NCBI GenBank assembly: GCA_002716625.1
Contig: PBAS01000060.1
Coordinates: 1-49,485 of the forward strand
Origin: Phycisphaeraceae bacterium
Lineage (GTDB): Bacteria; Planctomycetota; Phycisphaerae; Phycisphaerales; Phycisphaeraceae
Direction: 5' to 3'
Length of the DNA stretch: 49,485 nt
The notes under the pieces are model-generated. The model worked only from the letters and a program-made list of their open reading frames with translations, made no database searches and was not told the DNA's origin. The position numbers were made by a program, and so were the translations under genes. This document shows, in pieces, positions 1-10,403 of this stretch; positions within the stretch are counted from its first letter, which is position 1, and each line of letters opens with the position of its first letter.

Positions 1-928
1 GAAGCCATTGAAATGATCCGCCCGCCGATAGCATGCAGCCGAACACACACCATTTATCCTTAACCGCAGCACACATCGTGTGAACCCGCCCTTGGGAATC
101 ATAAACTGGCTTACTTGCGTGCGCATACACAACGCCGCTGGTCCCCAAGGTAGCACTGGCGATGCCTGAACTAACAATACCATTGCCAATTGCACCAGCA
201 GGCTGATCCCCACTACCCCCCACCACGGGGATTCCTTTCACCAAACCAAGGGCCGACGCCGCACGCTGATGCAAATAACCGGTAACATCTTGCGACTCGT
301 AACATGCCGGCAGCCATGATGAGTCAATCTGAAGCCTGGAGATCAGTTTCTTATTCCAGCGACGCTTTTTGACATCAAACAGCAACGTCCCTGAGGCATC
401 ACCCACATCCGTCGCATACTCCCCTGTCATACAGTAGCGGATGTAATCTTTCGGCAACAACAGATGCTGCGTCTTTTCATATACACGTGGTTCATGCTGA
501 GCAACCCAAAGAATCTTAGGTGCAGTAAAACCAGTCAGTGCCGGGTTGCCGACCATATTGATCAGCTTGCGTCGACCGCCAGCCACTTTCTCAATCTGGT
601 CACACTGTCCAATTGTCCGCTGGTCATTCCAGAGGATTGCTGGACGAAGTGGGCGGGAACCACGGCCTAGAAATACCGAACCATGCATCTGCCCGGAAAG
701 CCCGATTGCAGATATCTGGGACGAACCAATTCTTGCTTTTCGAATAACCGACTTGATTGCCCTGCCTGCAGCCGACCACCACATCCGGGGATCCTGCTGC
801 GACCAACCAAGCTTCGGCGAAGAAAGTGAATGCGATGCAGTTGAAGATGCCTTGATGCAGCCTTTGTCATTACAGACAAGCGCCTTGGTCCCCGACGTAC
901 CAATGTCAAGGCCAAGCAGATAAGACAT
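1..928 (-). CDS. xylB: Xylulokinase (FGGY sugar kinase), C-terminus cut by window edge
   Basis: ATP-dependent phosphorylation of D-xylulose to xylulose 5-phosphate, feeding the pentose phosphate pathway in the cytoplasm. Translating the minus strand from the ATG at 928 gives an open frame of 309 codons that runs off the left edge, so about 60% of the usual ~490-residue protein is present. Visible family features are the N-terminal phosphate-binding [11 protein letters not shown], then SGQMHG, LWNDQR, the xylulokinase-type [17 protein letters not shown] and, near residue 233, [12 protein letters not shown], which carries the catalytic aspartate region. It lies 42 bp downstream of the DUF4838 gene on the same strand and is probably cotranscribed with it. 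Xylulose is the favoured substrate because of the GFTAPK motif, but another FGGY ketose substrate cannot be excluded without the C-terminal half. Confidence 0.9.
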   Translation of the reverse strand, partial: MSYLLGLDIGTSGTKALVCNDKGCIKASSTASHSLSSPKLGWSQQDPRMWWSAAGRAIKSVIRKARIGSSQISAIGLSGQMHGSVFLGRGSRPLRPAILWNDQRTIGQCDQIEKVAGGRRKLINMVGNPALTGFTAPKILWVAQHEPRVYEKTQHLLLPKDYIRYCMTGEYATDVGDASGTLLFDVKKRRWNKKLISRLQIDSSWLPACYESQDVTGYLHQRAASALGLVKGIPVVGGSGDQPAGAIGNGIVSSGIASATLGTSGVVYAHASKPVYDSQGRVHTMCAAVKDKWCVFGCMLSAGGSFQWL

Positions 929-970
929 GCAAAACCCCAGGCATGAAAACCAGACAAGACCATTAAACCA

Positions 971-2929
971 TTAATTTGCCGACCCATTGGCAATCTCGCC
1001 CAGCCGTCGGAGCAAGGCATCACGCTCACCAAATGGTCCAGGCCGGTAATGCACCCATAATTCGCCAAAGATATAGCGGCCCATTTGTCCGCGAACAAAC
1101 TGCCAATAATCACCCCAGGCGCCAAAGGCCAACTTGGCGGCCTTTCGTGCCTCCGACCTAATGGAAGCAGCAATCGGCAAACCCTGATCATCAAAAGAAT
1201 CCGCCTTCTCAAGACAGTCCAGGGTCAGTTTAGAAGCATGACAATATTTTTCCGTATAGGTAAGCCCGATCTCCATGAACTCAATTCGGCCGAGCACTTC
1301 CTGGTCCCCTGCAGCCAAACGACTTGCTTCGGCCAAATCACTCCTGCGTTGGGCCAGAAACTCTCCCGTGTACAGATGGGTACTGGGCAGCCAGGGCGTG
1401 CCACTAACTGCAACAGGAGACTGCGGCAATTCGGTACCACTAACCGTCTGCTTCCACCGATCCGAAAAGGCCTCAAAGAACCGCTGCATGCTGACCTTTG
1501 CAGGCCCAAACCCGCTCCTACAGTAGTCCTCCAAAACGCTATCGTAAGATGTTGTCGTATCCCAAAGACATCGACCCAGCAGAAAGAGATTTAGACCATT
1601 GGTTGCAAAACCCATGGTGGGCTGGGTCGAATAGTATCGCACGCCAGCCTTGTAATAGTCACGAACAGACTGCTCCACAAGCCGAGGGAACAAGCGATGC
1701 ATTTCGGGCCATGCACCATTTGAATAATATTCATAGACAGCAAAACTGGGGACAGATTTTGACATTTCCTTAATACGGGCGAGCTCCGTATCCCTGGCCT
1801 CTTCATTCCAGAATGAATGGCCCATCACGCAATATTGCCCAATCACGTCCTCACCCAGTTTTTGACTGACTGGCGGACGCCGAAAAAACGAATAAAGAAT
1901 CATCAGGATTTTTCGATTGCTAAACCGTTCCGCCACCTTTTTGGCAACCTGATTGGCCTGCCAGATAACACGGTCGGTCACCGACTTTTGATCTGAATTC
2001 GCATCACCCGCTTCATCAGTCACCTTATCAACGTGCTCAATTGTCTGAATATCTTCGGCGCCAAACTGACGATCTAGTTCAAGGCAATTATCACATTGAC
2101 ATTGACCGCCGCCATCGTTTAATGCAATGCTAAATCCGTCGAGATCACCCTGCGCATCGAAACGACTACAAGCATAGTCTGCCATGCGATTGATAACCTT
2201 GGGATTCGAGAGGCACGGCTGGTTGTAATGCTTGCCGTCCATCGGAACGTTATCACGTTTACCATCAATCAAGGCATAAAGGTCGGGGTCTGATTGGCCA
2301 AAACGCTCGGCAGGTGCAATCTCGCTCCACCGATGGCCATCGGCAATTTTCAAGCCACCGAACCGGTTTCTCCGGCACCACCGGTCGCACTCCTGCAGGT
2401 ATTCAAGGGGCAAACCAAGCACACCATGCAACATTGTGTCCCGATCACTGGCTGCGTACATGGATCCGCCCAGCCCGATATTCCGCCATGCATAATCCGG
2501 CTTCTTGCGCCACGTCCCGCACTTAAAGCAGAGGTCCTGATGCTTGGGAACAACTTCTCCACTTGCGCCCGGCCATAACCACCGCACCCCCAAAGCCTCC
2601 TCAAGAAACCAATAAACCGCATGAAATACAGCAGCTTCCGTTCTACCCCGCAACAGGACTCTTTGGGGATCTACATGAATTTCAAATTCCTCACGTTCCA
2701 ACTCTGCGGTAAAATCCAGATTGAGCACAATTTCTACGGGCAAATCCAACTTTTTTTTCGACATCACGTCCGGCTGCGGTATGGGCTGACCGAAACTACG
2801 CCGCATATATCCAATCAATTCATCAGCCGGACCTAACAGACATTCAGCTGTCTGCCAAGGCAAACGATGAACCGAAAAACACACCTCGCCGTGACGGACA
2901 AGTTGAACCTGATTCTGGGACACAACCAT
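971..2929 (-). CDS. DUF4838 domain protein, glycosidase-like
   Basis: A 652-residue protein of the DUF4838 family, whose members resemble alpha-glucuronidases and often sit among polysaccharide-degradation genes; no reaction is established. The N-terminal third matches a family 67-like accessory domain (around residues 60-125, ending EEALGVRWLWPG). The central barrel region has the hallmark segments HRWSEIAPAERF, QPCLSNPKV (near residue 240) and ALNDGGGQCQCDNC (near 265), with the clustered cysteines typical of the family. No signal peptide is visible, so it is probably cytoplasmic. The start chosen is ATG at 2929, because GAGGAG lies five bases upstream; an in-frame GTG two codons earlier would overlap that ribosome site. 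It precedes xylB by 42 bp, which suggests that released pentose or uronic sugars feed xylulokinase. Family call is firm; substrate is inference. Confidence 0.82.
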   Translation of the reverse strand: MVVSQNQVQLVRHGEVCFSVHRLPWQTAECLLGPADELIGYMRRSFGQPIPQPDVMSKKKLDLPVEIVLNLDFTAELEREEFEIHVDPQRVLLRGRTEAAVFHAVYWFLEEALGVRWLWPGASGEVVPKHQDLCFKCGTWRKKPDYAWRNIGLGGSMYAASDRDTMLHGVLGLPLEYLQECDRWCRRNRFGGLKIADGHRWSEIAPAERFGQSDPDLYALIDGKRDNVPMDGKHYNQPCLSNPKVINRMADYACSRFDAQGDLDGFSIALNDGGGQCQCDNCLELDRQFGAEDIQTIEHVDKVTDEAGDANSDQKSVTDRVIWQANQVAKKVAERFSNRKILMILYSFFRRPPVSQKLGEDVIGQYCVMGHSFWNEEARDTELARIKEMSKSVPSFAVYEYYSNGAWPEMHRLFPRLVEQSVRDYYKAGVRYYSTQPTMGFATNGLNLFLLGRCLWDTTTSYDSVLEDYCRSGFGPAKVSMQRFFEAFSDRWKQTVSGTELPQSPVAVSGTPWLPSTHLYTGEFLAQRRSDLAEASRLAAGDQEVLGRIEFMEIGLTYTEKYCHASKLTLDCLEKADSFDDQGLPIAASIRSEARKAAKLAFGAWGDYWQFVRGQMGRYIFGELWVHYRPGPFGERDALLRRLGEIANGSAN

Positions 2930-3892
2930 TAACACTCCTCGTTTTTCCTGACGATCAAGACGCAGTGCGACTGTAGCAACATCCGGAATTTCAGCAAATG
3001 ATCGCTCCTTATAGCCGCCTCACATCGAAACAGATCCTGTTGGTATAACCCGAATCTTATCCCACCACGTCCAGATCATGACGAGATGTTTTTTCAAAAG
3101 CGAAGTCAAAACAACTTTTACCCGTGATGAAGCGACACCCATGGTTATGGCCCAAGCCATAATCTGATGTCATGGCAATACCCATCCTGATCCGGACTGA
3201 TGAAATCTGGGTACGCATGGAATACCATGCCCACACCATGCCTGCTGCACCAATTGGAAACCGCATTGATGCCGTTGGGCACGTCATATCCTGGACCATG
3301 GACCTCCGCGGCTGTGACAGTGGGAATCACGATACCTCTTACCTATCCGATGAGTGCCTCAAATATGCCCCAGGACCAACGACTGCAGACTTTTATTTTT
3401 CAAATCAAGGTGCGTAATACCGTGAAACCGGTCGAGAAGAACACGACGACGAATGGGCTTGGCTAGTTATTCTTTCGTCTTGGTGATTTCATGGATCATG
3501 GACGCCGCAGACAAAACCGAGCTAGTATCCGCCTGACCTGATCCTCATTTAAACAACCTAGGCTAGCTCCCAGAAACCGTGGCCGGGTGGGGTTTACCGT
3601 GTAAAATAGCTTCGGACCAGCAGCCAGAGGACCACCCGATTCCCCTCCTTTTAGACGGCCGTTTGAACCCTACCCAACTATGACACAGGTCGGTCATTTG
3701 CCCGATTATGCCCCCACAATCAAACACCTATCCTTCGTTACTTCAGGATTGACCAAGTGTTATAAACACACAAAATCGCCGCGGAAAAAACCAGGGTATA
3801 GAGTTTATTTTCAACCGCAAAACACAAGCTTTGTTTTTATAAAATACTATAAAAAAACAATTTAAAACCACACCCCCTCGGCTTACTGCCCG

Positions 3893-3922
3893 TTGACAAG
3901 AAACTGAAGATCCCGGTAAAAT
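3893..3922 (+). promoter_or_regulatory. Sigma-70-type promoter of candidate small RNA
   Basis: A consensus -35 TTGACA (3893-3898) and a near-consensus -10 TAAAAT (3917-3922) are separated by 18 bases. The expected start of transcription is at about 3928-3930, immediately before a perfect hairpin. No protein gene follows until 4445, and a strong terminator intervenes at 3972-4016, so the promoter most simply serves a short non-coding transcript. Confidence 0.55.
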
Positions 3923-3927
3923 AAAAC

Positions 3928-4016
3928 AGTCGCAGCTCACCTGCGACCGTAAAATTGAAATGCCATGGCGGCCTCCGCCCACAGATCTCGGAGCACTGTG
4001 GCGGAGGTTTTCTTTT
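3928..4016 (+). ncRNA. Candidate small RNA, about 89 nt
   Basis: Between the promoter at 3893-3922 and a rho-independent terminator lies a short transcript unit with two stem-loops. Hairpin 1 is GTCGCAG (3929-3935), loop CTCAC, CTGCGAC (3941-3947), a perfect 7-bp stem. A single-stranded A-rich linker follows (3949-3960), containing GTAAAATTGAAA. Hairpin 2 is the terminator. The arrangement (promoter, 5' hairpin, unstructured linker, terminator) is what is expected of a trans-acting bacterial sRNA. It matches no RNA family I recognise. An orphan promoter with a terminator by chance is the main alternative. Confidence 0.45.
3972..4016 (+). terminator. Rho-independent terminator
   Basis: The left arm at 3972-3984 (CCTCCGCCCACAG) pairs with the right arm at 3996-4007 (CTGTGGCGGAGG), giving 12 base pairs with one bulged C at 3980. 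The tract TTTTCTTTT (4008-4016) follows directly. There is no plus-strand gene upstream in the preceding kilobase, so it ends the candidate small RNA. Confidence 0.75.
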
Positions 4017-4444
4017 AGCCGGATCGTGCTACCGATAGTTTTCGATGACATTGACAATAAAACAACATTTCACTCGCAACTTCTCTGCTTGTTGACCTGA
4101 TAAAAAACCAGTCGCGGTTTCGCCCCGGCCCCTATTGGACCACCCAGAAAAGACCCATTGGGATGCCACTCTCATGTATATCCCCTCAAACAACCACCCA
4201 CACCGCCTTAGAGCTGATCCCGCCCTTCAATACCCCATGTCTTAGTGATTTAATCCGCAACGCCCTGTTCTATTATCAAGCACCAGCTTTGGGCAGGTAG
4301 ATTGGCTTGCTCGCCTATTATCCAAAACCACCGCCATGAATCAAGATGCCAACGATACCGTGATAAGCCTAAAATCAAACTCATTGGCACCCATGGAGCT
4401 GTACTGAGTATATTGTTGATAGATCTCATTCTAGGAAAAGCCTC

Positions 4445-7400
4445 TTGTCGCACCGGTGTTTCATCTTGCTTGGCAATTACCCCACCCTACTCATGGCACT
4501 GCTCATTGTCGGCTGGCCAGCAACCAACCACACCTTATCAGCCACCAATAGTCAATCCAGACCAGACGGTCACTCAATGATCCGTTCGGTCAATTTTTCA
4601 ACACCACCGAGTACAACGGCAAAAAACGGGCTATTGTTCATGCTCATGAACAGTTCCGATACCGGGCTGGATTTCATCAATGACTACCCCACGCAATCAG
4701 CACGAGGCAAGGCATTACTCCCAACTGGGTTGGCAGGTAACGGCGTATGCATTGGTGACTATAACGCAGATGGCGCACCAGATATCCTTCTGGCCGATCA
4801 ATCACAGAAGAACCGCCTCTATCGTAACTTAGGCCAGTGGCGATTTGAAGATGTCACTGATCAGGCCGGTGTTGGCGGTGAGGGCAGGTGGAGTACCGGC
4901 GCAACATTTGCTGATATTGACAACGATGGCGACCTCGATCTGTATGTCTGTACTCATGATGATGGGAACCTCCTTTACATTAACCAGGGCGATGGAACAT
5001 TCTCCGAAGAAGCTGAGGCGCGTGGACTAGCCTATCACGGCGCAAGCGTAATGATGGCGTTCAGTGACTATGACCGTGACGGCGACTTGGACGCCTACCT
5101 TGTAAACAATCATGGCGAACACGGTGATACCGCGATGCAGGTCAAGGGCCTGCATGCAAAGGTGGCCTCCGGGCAAATCAAAACCCCATTTATTCGAGAT
5201 GAAAACGGTCAGGTCGTTGATGTTGTGCCCGAATTGCAAAATATCGTGCAGGTGATGCGGGTTGGCCGTGAATATCTCATTCTTCCTCGCGCCGAACGTG
5301 ATCGACTCTACCGCAACAATGGGGATGGAAGCTTCATTGATGTAACCGACCAATGCGGCATGAAAGACTATGACTTTGGTTTATCCGCAACATGGTGGGA
5401 CCACAATGAAGATGGGTGGCCCGATCTATATGTAGCCAATGACTTTTTTGGTGCCGACCGCCTGTATCAAAACAACGGGGATGGCACATTCACTGATGTG
5501 ATCAATTCAACCATCCCCCACACACCATGGTTTTCCATGGGGACGGATATCGGGGACCTCAACAACGATGGGCGGATTGATCTGATGGCCAGCGACATGG
5601 CCGGCACCTCCCACTACCGGCAAAAGGTATCCATGGGCGACATGGAACAAAACAGGTGGTTTCTGCTCGGCGCTGAACCGCGCCAGTACATGCGTAACAC
5701 GCTTTACCTAAACACCCGTACCAACCGGTTCATGGAAGTCGCCAACCTGCTCGGCTTGGCCAACTCTGACTGGACATGGTCAGTGAAACTCAATGACATG
5801 GACAACGACGGATGGGTTGACGTCTACCTCACGAATGGAATGCAACGAGATTATTTCAACAGTGATTGGCGCAATCGAATTCGGCGTACTGATCGCGCCA
5901 AGCACAAGGATGTCTGGCTAGATGCACCGTTGCGTCGTGACACGAACCAGGCATACAAGAATCTGGGCGAACTACGATTTGAAATAGCCTCCAAACAATG
6001 GGGCCTCGACCACCACGGCGTCAGCCACGGCGCAGCTTTCGGTGATCTGGACCAAGACGGGGATCTTGACCTGATCGTCAATAATTTCGACGAACCGACC
6101 AGCGTCTATCAAAACCAGACCACGGGTGGCAACAGCATCGTAATTCGCCTAAAAGGAACGACCAGCAATTCGTACGGCATTGGCACACGAGTTGAAATCC
6201 AAACACCCCAAGGTCGCCAGGTACGGTACCTCACGTTGTCCCGGGGATACATGTCAGCCGACCAACCCGTCATTCATTTTGGATTAGGCCAGCAACTGCA
6301 CATCACCCAACTCATCATTGACTGGCCCAGCGGACATCGCCAAGCATTCAACAACCTTGCCGCCAACCAGCTATACACGATCACGGAGCCCAACACGACG
6401 CCTTTAAACAACAAGGAAGACAAACACCCAGAACGCCCCGATCCCCCACTCTACAAATCAGCACCTCATCGATTCGCCATACAGCACAAGGAACTACCCT
6501 ACAATGATTTCAAACGCCAGCCGCTACTTCCATTCAAGCTATCACGCCTTGGCCCAGGCATTGCCGTTGGGGATGTCGATCGTGATGGGGATGACGACAT
6601 ATATTTAGGTGCAGCAGCCGGCGATATTGGCATGATACAGCTTAATAACGATGGAACATACCGCCCTGCACATCGAAAGCAGGAAGATCCCTTCATTCAT
6701 GACCAGGATCATGAGGACATGGCGCCTCTGTTTCTTGATGCGGACAGCGATGGTGACTTGGATTTGTTCGTCGTCAGTGGAGGCATTGAATGTGACGCCG
6801 ATGCAGAATCATTGCAAGATCGCCTGTATCTGAACAACGGCAATGGCCAATTCATACAGGCGGCCCAACACCACCTACCCACAGCCCGGGAATCGGGCAG
6901 CGCCGCAGTAGCAGGGGATGTTGATCACGATGGCGATTTGGATTTGTTTGTCGGCGGACGGTCAGTCCCCGGCAAGTATCCACTAGCAGCCAACAACCAA
7001 CTACTTATTAATGATGGCGGCATCTTCACTGACCAAACGAAACTGATTGCCAGCGGCTTACGGCAATCGGGAATCGTGACCAGTGCGCTTTGGACAGATA
7101 TCGATGGCAATGGCTGGCTTGATCTGCTTGTGACACACGAATGGGGCCCGATCAGGGTATATCTAAACCACCAGGGCACCCTGGTTGACCAAACGCCACA
7201 ATCAGGACTCGCCCAACTGCTTGGATGGTGGACTGGAATCAGCGGACGTGACCTCGATGGTGACGGAGACATTGATTATGTCGCATCCAATTTTGGTCTT
7301 AACACACCATATCGAGCAAGCAAGGACAGTCCGGTATTACTGTACTACGGCAACTTCGATCCTAACCAACAAGGCCAGCCAAGGATCCTTGAGGCAATTT

Positions 7401-8218
7401 ACGAACATGACAAGTTGTACCCGTGGCGTGGCAAAAGCTGCTCAACCAATGCCATGCCCTTCCTCGCTCCGCAGTTCAAAACCTTCGACGCCTTTGCCGC
7501 TGCAACTCTACCAGAAATTTATAGCCCGGCTCATCTACACGATGCACTCCAACTGGCTGTCAATACCCTCGAATCCGTTGTTCTAATCAATGATGGCAGT
7601 GGCCGGTTCACTTCTCATCCACTGCCACGCCTAGCACAAGCGTCCCCAGGATTTGGACTTGTGTTAACCGAGGTCACCGGTGATTCCCATAGTGACCTTT
7701 ATATGGTTCAAAATTTCTTTAGTCCCCAACCTGAAACCGGCCATCTTGATGGCGGCCTCAGCCTCCTATTGCGTGGTGATGGCCATGGAATGTTCTCACC
7801 CATGTGGCCCGACCAAACCGGCTTGATCGTCCCTAGGGACGCAAAAGGCTTGGTCACGCTCGACCTCAATGATGACACCAAGCCTGACTTCGTCATCGCA
7901 ACAAACAATGGGCCATTACTTGGCTTTGATCACCACGGATCAGCCCGATTTTTGACGATAAGCCTGGCTGGCCGACCGGGCAATTTAATGGCCACAGGAT
8001 CACGGGTCACCGTTGAAAGCCATGGCATGAGCAACCAAACGGCTGAGGTCTATGCCGGCGGTGGCTACCTGAGCCAATCAAGTAGCACCTTAACATTTGG
8101 CCGTGGGAAAAATAATAGCCCGTATCAAGTCACCGTCACATGGCCAGATGGGGCGACCAGTACGCAGACTATCGCCCCCCAGACAAACGCGATCACAATC
8201 TCGCAGCCGGGCCAATAA
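4445..8218 (+). CDS. Large CRTAC1-like FG-GAP/VCBS repeat protein with two ASPIC/UnbV domains
   Basis: A secreted or surface protein of 1257 residues, built on beta-propeller repeats that bind calcium. A hydrophobic segment near residues 15-24 (LLMALLIVGW) is a probable signal sequence. From residue ~105 onward there are about thirteen DxDxDGxxD calcium loops, such as DIDNDGDLDLYV, DYDRDGDLDAYL, DADSDGDLDLFV and DLDGDGDIDYVA. One ASPIC/UnbV domain lies near residues 575-640 (GIGTRVEIQTPQGRQVRY) and a second at the C-terminus (TGSRVTVESHG to VTWPDGATS), the usual layout of the ~1100-1250-residue family in Bacteroidota and Planctomycetota. Function is unknown; adhesion or extracellular carbohydrate handling is guessed from relatives. 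TTG at 4445, 5 bases after AGGAAAAG, is taken as start; ATG at 4493 is an alternative that would shorten the signal sequence. It converges with the TMTC-like gene. Confidence 0.88.
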   Translation: MSHRCFILLGNYPTLLMALLIVGWPATNHTLSATNSQSRPDGHSMIRSVNFSTPPSTTAKNGLLFMLMNSSDTGLDFINDYPTQSARGKALLPTGLAGNGVCIGDYNADGAPDILLADQSQKNRLYRNLGQWRFEDVTDQAGVGGEGRWSTGATFADIDNDGDLDLYVCTHDDGNLLYINQGDGTFSEEAEARGLAYHGASVMMAFSDYDRDGDLDAYLVNNHGEHGDTAMQVKGLHAKVASGQIKTPFIRDENGQVVDVVPELQNIVQVMRVGREYLILPRAERDRLYRNNGDGSFIDVTDQCGMKDYDFGLSATWWDHNEDGWPDLYVANDFFGADRLYQNNGDGTFTDVINSTIPHTPWFSMGTDIGDLNNDGRIDLMASDMAGTSHYRQKVSMGDMEQNRWFLLGAEPRQYMRNTLYLNTRTNRFMEVANLLGLANSDWTWSVKLNDMDNDGWVDVYLTNGMQRDYFNSDWRNRIRRTDRAKHKDVWLDAPLRRDTNQAYKNLGELRFEIASKQWGLDHHGVSHGAAFGDLDQDGDLDLIVNNFDEPTSVYQNQTTGGNSIVIRLKGTTSNSYGIGTRVEIQTPQGRQVRYLTLSRGYMSADQPVIHFGLGQQLHITQLIIDWPSGHRQAFNNLAANQLYTITEPNTTPLNNKEDKHPERPDPPLYKSAPHRFAIQHKELPYNDFKRQPLLPFKLSRLGPGIAVGDVDRDGDDDIYLGAAAGDIGMIQLNNDGTYRPAHRKQEDPFIHDQDHEDMAPLFLDADSDGDLDLFVVSGGIECDADAESLQDRLYLNNGNGQFIQAAQHHLPTARESGSAAVAGDVDHDGDLDLFVGGRSVPGKYPLAANNQLLINDGGIFTDQTKLIASGLRQSGIVTSALWTDIDGNGWLDLLVTHEWGPIRVYLNHQGTLVDQTPQSGLAQLLGWWTGISGRDLDGDGDIDYVASNFGLNTPYRASKDSPVLLYYGNFDPNQQGQPRILEAIYEHDKLYPWRGKSCSTNAMPFLAPQFKTFDAFAAATLPEIYSPAHLHDALQLAVNTLESVVLINDGSGRFTSHPLPRLAQASPGFGLVLTEVTGDSHSDLYMVQNFFSPQPETGHLDGGLSLLLRGDGHGMFSPMWPDQTGLIVPRDAKGLVTLDLNDDTKPDFVIATNNGPLLGFDHHGSARFLTISLAGRPGNLMATGSRVTVESHGMSNQTAEVYAGGGYLSQSSSTLTFGRGKNNSPYQVTVTWPDGATSTQTIAPQTNAITISQPGQ

Positions 8219-8359
8219 ACCTGCATGGCTCCGATTATCTGCTTAGGCCACACCCCTACCCCCAGCCGGTGATATCACGGGCAAATCCGGTTCCAACCCT
8301 TCAACCCTGCGACCGCACCATGTTCGCCTGTTGATAAAGCTTGCCCCTAAAGCTCCCGG

Positions 8360-10360
8360 TTATGGCGTTAAATCCACCGGCACATGAGGTTTTTGCTGGC
8401 GGTACAAACCAACCTTTTCGGTAATTGAGCGAACCAGATTCTCATTGCCAGCAGCCCTCGCCACCCGAAGAGCATCCCGGGCAGTCGCAACAGCCTTTTT
8501 AAAATCCGAGGCCGAGGCATAAGCTGCCGCCAACGCATCAAGTACCCCTGCATCCTGGTAGGAGGATATTTCAGCCGCTCGAACAGCAAGTTCGAGCGCG
8601 GCAATGGGGTTATGCAGCTCTGGTGCTGGATATACAGCATAAAGCCACGCCAATGCCGTCATGGGAGGTACCCAGTCAGGGTCTAGTTGCATTGCCCGTT
8701 TGAGAAAAGAGGCCGCTTCACTTAGATCACCTGTCGCAGCCAGTAATGCACCAAGGTTGTAATGCGAAAGAGCATGATTAGGCCCTAGGCGAACAGCTTC
8801 CCGGAGGTGTTGGATTGCCGTTTGGACTTCACCACGCTGACTGAGTGCCGTACCGAGGTTGTAGTGCGCCTCTTGAAGCTTCTCATCACGATGCAGTGCT
8901 TCGCGATAGTGGTAAATGGCCTCATCGACCTTTCCAAAACCGAGAAGCGCATTGCCATAACTCGTGTGCAACTTTGCTGAAACCGGATCAACACTTAAGG
9001 CCCGGCGATAAAGTTGCAAAGCTTCCTCTCTATCCTGCCCTGCCACGACATTGCCCAGATTATTCAGGATGACCGAGTTGTTGGGATGAATTGAAATCGC
9101 ATGGCGGAACAGTGTCTGCGAATTTTTCCATGTACCGATTTGCTGCCAGCTGACAACCATGCAACCCATAAGAACCATAAAAACCACTAAGCTTGTAATA
9201 AATCGGTTGATCGACCACCGCCGAATCAAATCGGCACCAGCCCAAACGATCATGATGAATAGGCCAATCTGGGGCACGTATGCATAACGATCAGCCACTG
9301 CCTGCTTACCAGCCTGAACCAAACCGATCATGGGCAGCAATGCAACCAGATACCACAACCAAGCAATTACCAGGTAGGAATGACGCCGATACAGCAGGCT
9401 CAAAACGGTCAGGCCAACCAGCAAAACCCCAGCCCCCAAGAGCTGGAAACTTGTCCAAGGCACACCGCCGGGTAGATTCGGATGCGGATAGAGCACCGAC
9501 AGACCGGTCGGCCAAACGGTTTTACAGATATACCAAGCATAACCGGCAATTGCATTGGCCAGCCTGTCGACGAGTGTTACACGGTAAGTCGAAATCATCG
9601 CCTCACCATGGAGTTCAACTACGATCGTCGTTACCCCCATCACCAGTGACAATACAAGAAAGGGAATCTTTTCAATCAACAGGGCTATACCCACTGGGCA
9701 ACGACCTCGATACCGGCCAAGCCACTTGAAACTCCCTGATACTGGATGACTTAGATCTTGACACCGGCCCAGTGGCCAATAATCAAGCAAAAGCATGAGA
9801 AGCGGGAGTGTAACAAGCAACGGTTTGGCCAGTAGCCCCAAAGCCATCATCAACCATGCAGCGGCAAACCAAACAAACTTCATCCGCCGCACATAGCAGA
9901 CATATGCCAATAGTGACATGAGCCCGAACGCGGTACTCAACACATCGGTTCGGGCAGAAACCCACGCAACTGACTCCACATGAAGCGGATGAAGGCTGAA
10001 TAGAGCGGCCACGATCGCACTGGGCACATCCCGTCCAGTCATCCGAACCATCAAGCAAAACAAAAGCAGTACATTGAGGACATGAAATATCAAGTTGGTC
10101 AGGTGATGACCTGCCGGGTTACTGTACCCATATAACTGGCAGTCCAATATCAAAGAGATCATTGTCAGTGGCTGCCAGTAGGCGTCTGTATACGTCCAGG
10201 CCCAACGCACTGCCTGCCAGGTGAGACCGTCATGAACGGCGCGGTTCGCGGCAATCCGCTCATTATCGTCATAATCAACGAATTCAAACTCAATAACCTG
10301 GCCATAGGTAACGAGTGTCACCGCGACCAAAATCAGACAAATAAGGAATCGGCGTCCCAT
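8360..10360 (-). CDS. TMTC-like polytopic membrane protein with C-terminal TPR repeats
   Basis: The 666 residues divide into an N-terminal multi-spanning half (about residues 5-425, with many hydrophobic helices) and a C-terminal half with roughly five tetratricopeptide repeats (about 430-600), e.g. AKLHTSYGNALLGFGKVDEA and EAHYNLGTALSQRGEVQTA. The first extracytoplasmic loop carries the YDD acidic pair (D31, D32), followed by QPLTMISLILDCQLYG, GHHLTNLIFHVLN and HPLHVESVAWVSARTD, all hallmarks of the family that includes eukaryotic TMTC O-mannosyltransferases and many planctomycete proteins. By analogy it would transfer a sugar from a polyprenyl-phosphate donor to a secreted protein; this is not proven for bacterial members. 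It is divergent from a DPM1-like glycosyltransferase that could make such a donor. TPRs probably bind the acceptor. Confidence 0.82.
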   Translation of the reverse strand: MGRRFLICLILVAVTLVTYGQVIEFEFVDYDDNERIAANRAVHDGLTWQAVRWAWTYTDAYWQPLTMISLILDCQLYGYSNPAGHHLTNLIFHVLNVLLLFCLMVRMTGRDVPSAIVAALFSLHPLHVESVAWVSARTDVLSTAFGLMSLLAYVCYVRRMKFVWFAAAWLMMALGLLAKPLLVTLPLLMLLLDYWPLGRCQDLSHPVSGSFKWLGRYRGRCPVGIALLIEKIPFLVLSLVMGVTTIVVELHGEAMISTYRVTLVDRLANAIAGYAWYICKTVWPTGLSVLYPHPNLPGGVPWTSFQLLGAGVLLVGLTVLSLLYRRHSYLVIAWLWYLVALLPMIGLVQAGKQAVADRYAYVPQIGLFIMIVWAGADLIRRWSINRFITSLVVFMVLMGCMVVSWQQIGTWKNSQTLFRHAISIHPNNSVILNNLGNVVAGQDREEALQLYRRALSVDPVSAKLHTSYGNALLGFGKVDEAIYHYREALHRDEKLQEAHYNLGTALSQRGEVQTAIQHLREAVRLGPNHALSHYNLGALLAATGDLSEAASFLKRAMQLDPDWVPPMTALAWLYAVYPAPELHNPIAALELAVRAAEISSYQDAGVLDALAAAYASASDFKKAVATARDALRVARAAGNENLVRSITEKVGLYRQQKPHVPVDLTP

Positions 10361-10403
10361 CGCGGCCTAACACAAAGTAGAGGAATCAGAGCTGGCGTAA
10401 TCG

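Larger units (their letters stand above)
2930..4444. other. 1.5 kb stretch without a convincing protein gene
   Basis: Only short, mutually overlapping open frames occur here on both strands, with no recognisable domain and no consistent ribosome site. It holds the 5' region of the DUF4838 gene, an AT-rich block around 3835-3865, a short dyad GTGTT-ATA-AACAC at 3757-3769 that could be an operator, and the candidate small RNA described separately at 3928-4016. Nothing mobile-element-like is visible. Confidence 0.6.

Noticed and set aside
3057-3466. Overlapping open frames on both strands upstream of the DUF4838 gene
   Set aside because: They overlap each other in opposite frames, have no ribosome site and no recognisable domain; the low stop density explains them.
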